The notes beneath the pieces were generated by a model that was not told the origin of the DNA, did not search any database, and saw only the letters and a program-made list of their open reading frames with translations. A program made the translations under genes and the position numbers. This document shows positions 61,515-64,000 of a stretch of DNA of 64,000 nt, piece by piece (within the stretch, counting starts at the first letter, position 1; each line of letters begins with the position of its first letter). The stretch comes from Bog-473 sp052140165 (GTDB taxonomy: Bacteria > Actinomycetota > Acidimicrobiia > Acidimicrobiales > RAAP-2): positions 1 through 64,000 of the forward strand of contig JBKQUM010000138.1 in NCBI GenBank assembly GCA_052140165.1. Direction: 5' to 3'.

Positions 61515-61560
61515 CCGGCGTTGACCGGCGTTGACCGGCGTTGACCGGCGCTGACCGGCG
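61501..61560. repeat. Six tandem 10-base units (TTGACCGGCG)
   Basis: CCGACCGGCG, then four exact TTGACCGGCG copies, then CTGACCGGCG, fill 61501-61560 without gaps. The amidohydrolase stop codon falls at the first unit boundary, and the remainder sits between the two convergent genes. 61561-61592 carries nothing recognisable. Confidence 0.95.
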
Positions 61561-61592
61561 GCCGGGCAGGGCCGGGTGGGAGGCCGACCGGA

Positions 61593-63305
61593 TCAGGCGG
61601 CGGGCTGGGGCTGCGGTCCGCGCAGGAGCCGGCCCGGGAGCTCGCCCGTCGCCGCGTCGTGCTCGCGCACGACGACGCCCGACTTGACCGTGGCGGTGTA
61701 GCCCCGGGCACGCTGGACGAGCCGCTTGCCCGACCCCGGGAGGTCGTAGACCATCTCGGGCGGGTCCAGAGCCAGTGCGTCGTGGTCGATCACGTTGACG
61801 TCGGCCAGGTGGCCCGGTGCCAGGAGCCCGCGGTCGCGGAAGCCGTACAGCTCGGCCGTGCGCCGGGTCTGGAGGTGCACGACCGTCTCGACAGGGAGTC
61901 CCTCGCCGCGGGAGCGGTCGCGGGCCCAGTGCGTCAGCATGAACGTGGGCAGGCTGGCGTCGCACAGCACGCCGCAGTGCGCGCCGCCGTCGCCCAGCCC
62001 GAGGACCGTGGCCGGGTGGACGAGCATCTCGCGCACGGCGTCGAGGTTGCACGCCGCGTAGTCCAGCAGCGGGAGGTAGAGGAGCTCCCGGCCGTCACGC
62101 CCGAGCATCAGGTCGTAGAGCACCTCGTCGGTGCTCCGGCCCTCGGCGGCGGCGATGGCGGTCACGCTGCGCTCGGGCGGGGGCTCGTAGTCGGGCGGGT
62201 CGCCCAACGGGAAGAGCTTGTGGAGGTTGGCCCGCAGCAGCTCGACGAAGCCGCCCGGGCGGGGCTGCTCGCCGAGGATGGCGGCCCGCACCTCGGGCGT
62301 GCGCAGCCGGGCCACGCGCTCGGCGAGCGGGAGCCCGGCGATCTCCTTGTAGGCGCGGTGGTGTGCGAAGGGGTGCGTGGTGGACTCGAAGCCCACCATC
62401 AGCGACGTCGGCTTGCCCGCCACCTGGGGGACGAGCCACGCGCCGCGCCGGTTGGCGGCCACGCCGCGGTCGATCCACTCGCGCCAGAGGTCCGGTGCGA
62501 AGTCGGCCTGCAGCACCTGGTACGTGACGGGGACACCGGCGCGGGTGGAGATCTCCGACATCCAGGCGAATTCGTGGTCGAGGTCCCGCATGTCGCTCGC
62601 CACCGAGAAGACGCGGTGCCCGGCCTTGCCCAGCGCCTCGCCGATCGCCACCAGCTCGTCGGCCGCGGCCGTCGTCCCGGCCGCCAGCTCGCCGTCCTTG
62701 GCCCGGTGCAGGACCGTGCGCGTCGTCGAGGCGCCGATCGCTCCCGCATGCACGGCCTCGCGCACGATGGCGGCCATCTCGGCGATCTCCTCCCCCGTCG
62801 CCGGGTCGTTCCCCCGGCCCTCGCCGAGCACGTAGGCGCGCAGGGCCCCGTGGGGCACCAGGCTCGCCACGTCGAGCACCCGCGCCGTCCGCTCCACCTC
62901 GTCGAGGTACTCCCCGAAGGTCTCCCAGTTCCACGTCATGCCCTCGGCGAGCGCCGTGCCGGGGATGTCCTCCACGCCCTCCATGAGCTGGATCAGCCAC
63001 GCGCGATCGGTGTCCCGCGCCGGGGCGAACCCCACGCCGCAGTTGCCCATGACGACGGTCGTCACGCCGTGCCAACCCGACGGCGAGACCTCGGGGTCCC
63101 AGGTGGCCTGGCCGTCGTAATGGGTGTGGATGTCGACCCAACCGGGCGTCACCAGCTTCCCCTCGGCGTCGACCTCGCGCCGGGCCGGGCCGTCGACCTC
63201 GCCCACGGCGCTGATGACACGGCCATCGATCGCGACGTCGCCGACGCGGGTGGGCCTGCCCGAACCGTCGGCGATCGTGCCGCCCCGGATGATCAGGTCG
63301 TGCAT
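61593..63305 (-). CDS. N-acyl-D-amino-acid deacylase family amidohydrolase (paralogue 3)
   Basis: A 570-residue metal hydrolase closely resembling the 31.8 kb copy. 'HTHYDGQATWDPEVSPSGWHGVTTVVMGNCGVGFAPA' carries the HxH and Cys ligands near 60-98. 'GLGDGGAHCGVLCDASLPTF' near 435-454 has the catalytic Asp. A start at ATG 63305 is clear. It follows the F420-type oxidoreductase gene by 84 bases on the same strand and is probably co-transcribed. The substrate is unknown, likely an amide or N-acyl compound. Confidence 0.88.
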   Translation of the reverse strand: MHDLIIRGGTIADGSGRPTRVGDVAIDGRVISAVGEVDGPARREVDAEGKLVTPGWVDIHTHYDGQATWDPEVSPSGWHGVTTVVMGNCGVGFAPARDTDRAWLIQLMEGVEDIPGTALAEGMTWNWETFGEYLDEVERTARVLDVASLVPHGALRAYVLGEGRGNDPATGEEIAEMAAIVREAVHAGAIGASTTRTVLHRAKDGELAAGTTAAADELVAIGEALGKAGHRVFSVASDMRDLDHEFAWMSEISTRAGVPVTYQVLQADFAPDLWREWIDRGVAANRRGAWLVPQVAGKPTSLMVGFESTTHPFAHHRAYKEIAGLPLAERVARLRTPEVRAAILGEQPRPGGFVELLRANLHKLFPLGDPPDYEPPPERSVTAIAAAEGRSTDEVLYDLMLGRDGRELLYLPLLDYAACNLDAVREMLVHPATVLGLGDGGAHCGVLCDASLPTFMLTHWARDRSRGEGLPVETVVHLQTRRTAELYGFRDRGLLAPGHLADVNVIDHDALALDPPEMVYDLPGSGKRLVQRARGYTATVKSGVVVREHDAATGELPGRLLRGPQPQPAA

Positions 63306-63365
63306 CGCTGCGCTCTCCTTGTCCGCTTCTTGGGTCCGGCGTCCTGGGTCTGCCCGCCCCCACCG

Positions 63366-63380
63366 CCCCTCCTGGAGGGG
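63366..63380 (-). terminator. GC palindrome between oxidoreductase and deacylase genes
   Basis: CCCCTCC-T-GGAGGGG is a perfect palindrome nine bases past the oxidoreductase stop (minus strand). It can form a six-pair hairpin and may weaken read-through into the deacylase gene, or bind a regulator. No T run follows. Confidence 0.35.
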
Positions 63381-63389
63381 GGCGGCGGC

Positions 63390-64000
63390 CTACACCCAGC
63401 TTCGCAGTTTTTCGATCATGGCGACCGGATCGTCGCCCACGGGGGTCACGTTGAGGTGCGTCACCCCGGCCTCGGCCAGCCCGGCCACCCGCTCCTTGAT
63501 GTAGGCCTCGGGACCGCAGAGCGATGTCGCCTCGAGCAGCTCGGCCGGCACGCGCGCCGCCGCCTCCTCCTTCTTGCCCGACAGGTAGAGGTCCTGGATC
63601 TCCGCCGCCTCCTTCTCGTAGCCGTAGCGGCACGCCAGCGCGTTGTAGAAGTTCCTCCCCTTGGCGCCCATCCCCCCGATGTAGAGGGCGGCCATGCCGC
63701 GCCCCAACTCGCGGATGGGCCCGACCTCGGACTCCTCGCCGATGGCCAGGATGCCGCCGGCGGCGATCTGGAGCGTGCCGAGCGCGGGGTCCCGCTTGGC
63801 CGCGCCTTGTGCGAGCGCGGGGCCGAAGACCTCCTTGGCCTTGTCGGGGACGAAGAACAGCGGCAGCCACCCCTCCGCGATCTCGGCCGTCATGGCGACG
63901 TTCTTCTCGCCGAGCGCCGCCACCCAGACGGGGATGCGGGGCCGGACCGGGTGGTTGATCAGCTTCAGCGCCTTGCCCAGGCCGGTGCCCTGATCCGATG
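63390..64000 (-). CDS. LLM-class F420-dependent oxidoreductase (5' end outside window)
   Basis: About 203 C-terminal residues of a luciferase-like monooxygenase-family protein; the start is beyond 64000. 'LGKALKLINHPVRPRIPVWVAALGEKNVAMTAEIAEGWLP' is the strand-helix region conserved in actinobacterial F420-dependent members. 'LYIGGMGAKGRNFYNALACRYGYEKEA' and 'VAGLAEAGVTHLNVTPVGDD' complete the barrel. Cofactor F420 use is inferred from the subfamily. It leads the deacylase gene in an apparent operon. Confidence 0.88.
   Translation of the reverse strand, partial: SDQGTGLGKALKLINHPVRPRIPVWVAALGEKNVAMTAEIAEGWLPLFFVPDKAKEVFGPALAQGAAKRDPALGTLQIAAGGILAIGEESEVGPIRELGRGMAALYIGGMGAKGRNFYNALACRYGYEKEAAEIQDLYLSGKKEEAAARVPAELLEATSLCGPEAYIKERVAGLAEAGVTHLNVTPVGDDPVAMIEKLRSWV

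Noticed and set aside
61501..61560. Phase variation of the amidohydrolase by loss or gain of 10-base units.
   Set aside because: The stop codon is at the first unit boundary, so changes in the later units do not alter the reading frame.

Overview
The window is a stretch of a high-GC actinobacterial chromosome with very tight gene packing and many 4-base GTGA/ATGA overlaps between genes. The class is probably Acidimicrobiia. This is an inference from the mreBCD-mrdA-TIGR03960/TIGR03936-rne-rplU-rpmA order, a mycothiol-dependent isomerase-family protein, an F420-type luciferase-like oxidoreductase and the abundance of amidohydrolases. No rRNA gene is present to confirm it.

Region 1 (1-3.7 kb) holds the end of a cupin gene, an FAD monooxygenase behind a promoter with a palindromic operator, a small P-loop kinase, a universal stress protein, a serine-hydrolase remnant and a YjbR-family gene. 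Region 2 (3.6-14.3 kb, minus strand) is an almost gapless nine-gene run: copper amine oxidase, DtxR-type regulator, methylthioadenosine/S-adenosylhomocysteine deaminase-like hydrolase, obgE, proB, proA, a MoxR ATPase, a VWA protein and a histidine phosphatase. A purine nucleoside phosphorylase and a VOC protein diverge from its upstream end. This run separates obgE-proBA from rplU-rpmA, which are usually adjacent.

Region 3 (15.6-30.5 kb, minus strand) is conserved core: trigger factor, clpP, clpX, folC, ndk, then mreB, mreC, mreD, the PBP2 gene, two radical-SAM-associated genes, RNase E/G, L21 and L27. Region 4 (30.6-36.4 kb) has a mycothiol-type isomerase, a tiny zinc-ribbon protein, an N-acyl-D-amino-acid deacylase-like hydrolase, an adenylate cyclase fused to a degenerate alpha/beta-hydrolase domain, and a DoxX/DoxD membrane domain fused to a Rieske domain through an apparent internal Tat signal.

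Region 5 (36.4-41.2 kb) looks acquired. It runs from a methyltransferase fragment through an AT-rich promoter, a HipB/HipA pair, a long non-coding stretch and a frameshifted HAF-repeat secreted protein, to a truncated tyrosine integrase beside tRNA-Pro. Region 6 (41.3-50.2 kb) contains two MFS exporters, an orphan ParA, a zinc-ribbon protein, a DUF3089 hydrolase, a LOG-type phosphoribohydrolase, a secreted propeller-like protein, an FkbM methyltransferase and the tRNA-Arg and tRNA-His genes.

Region 7 (50.3-64 kb) is a dense catabolic block in short divergent and convergent operons: SDR, zinc alcohol dehydrogenase, FGGY kinase, 2-hydroxyacid dehydrogenase, S51 peptidase, two more deacylase-like amidohydrolases, aldehyde dehydrogenase, two amidohydrolase-2 proteins (one with a SnoaL-like tail) and an F420-type oxidoreductase. 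Two of its divergent promoter regions share a TGACAC-type inverted repeat, suggesting a common regulator. The substrate cannot be read from the sequence.
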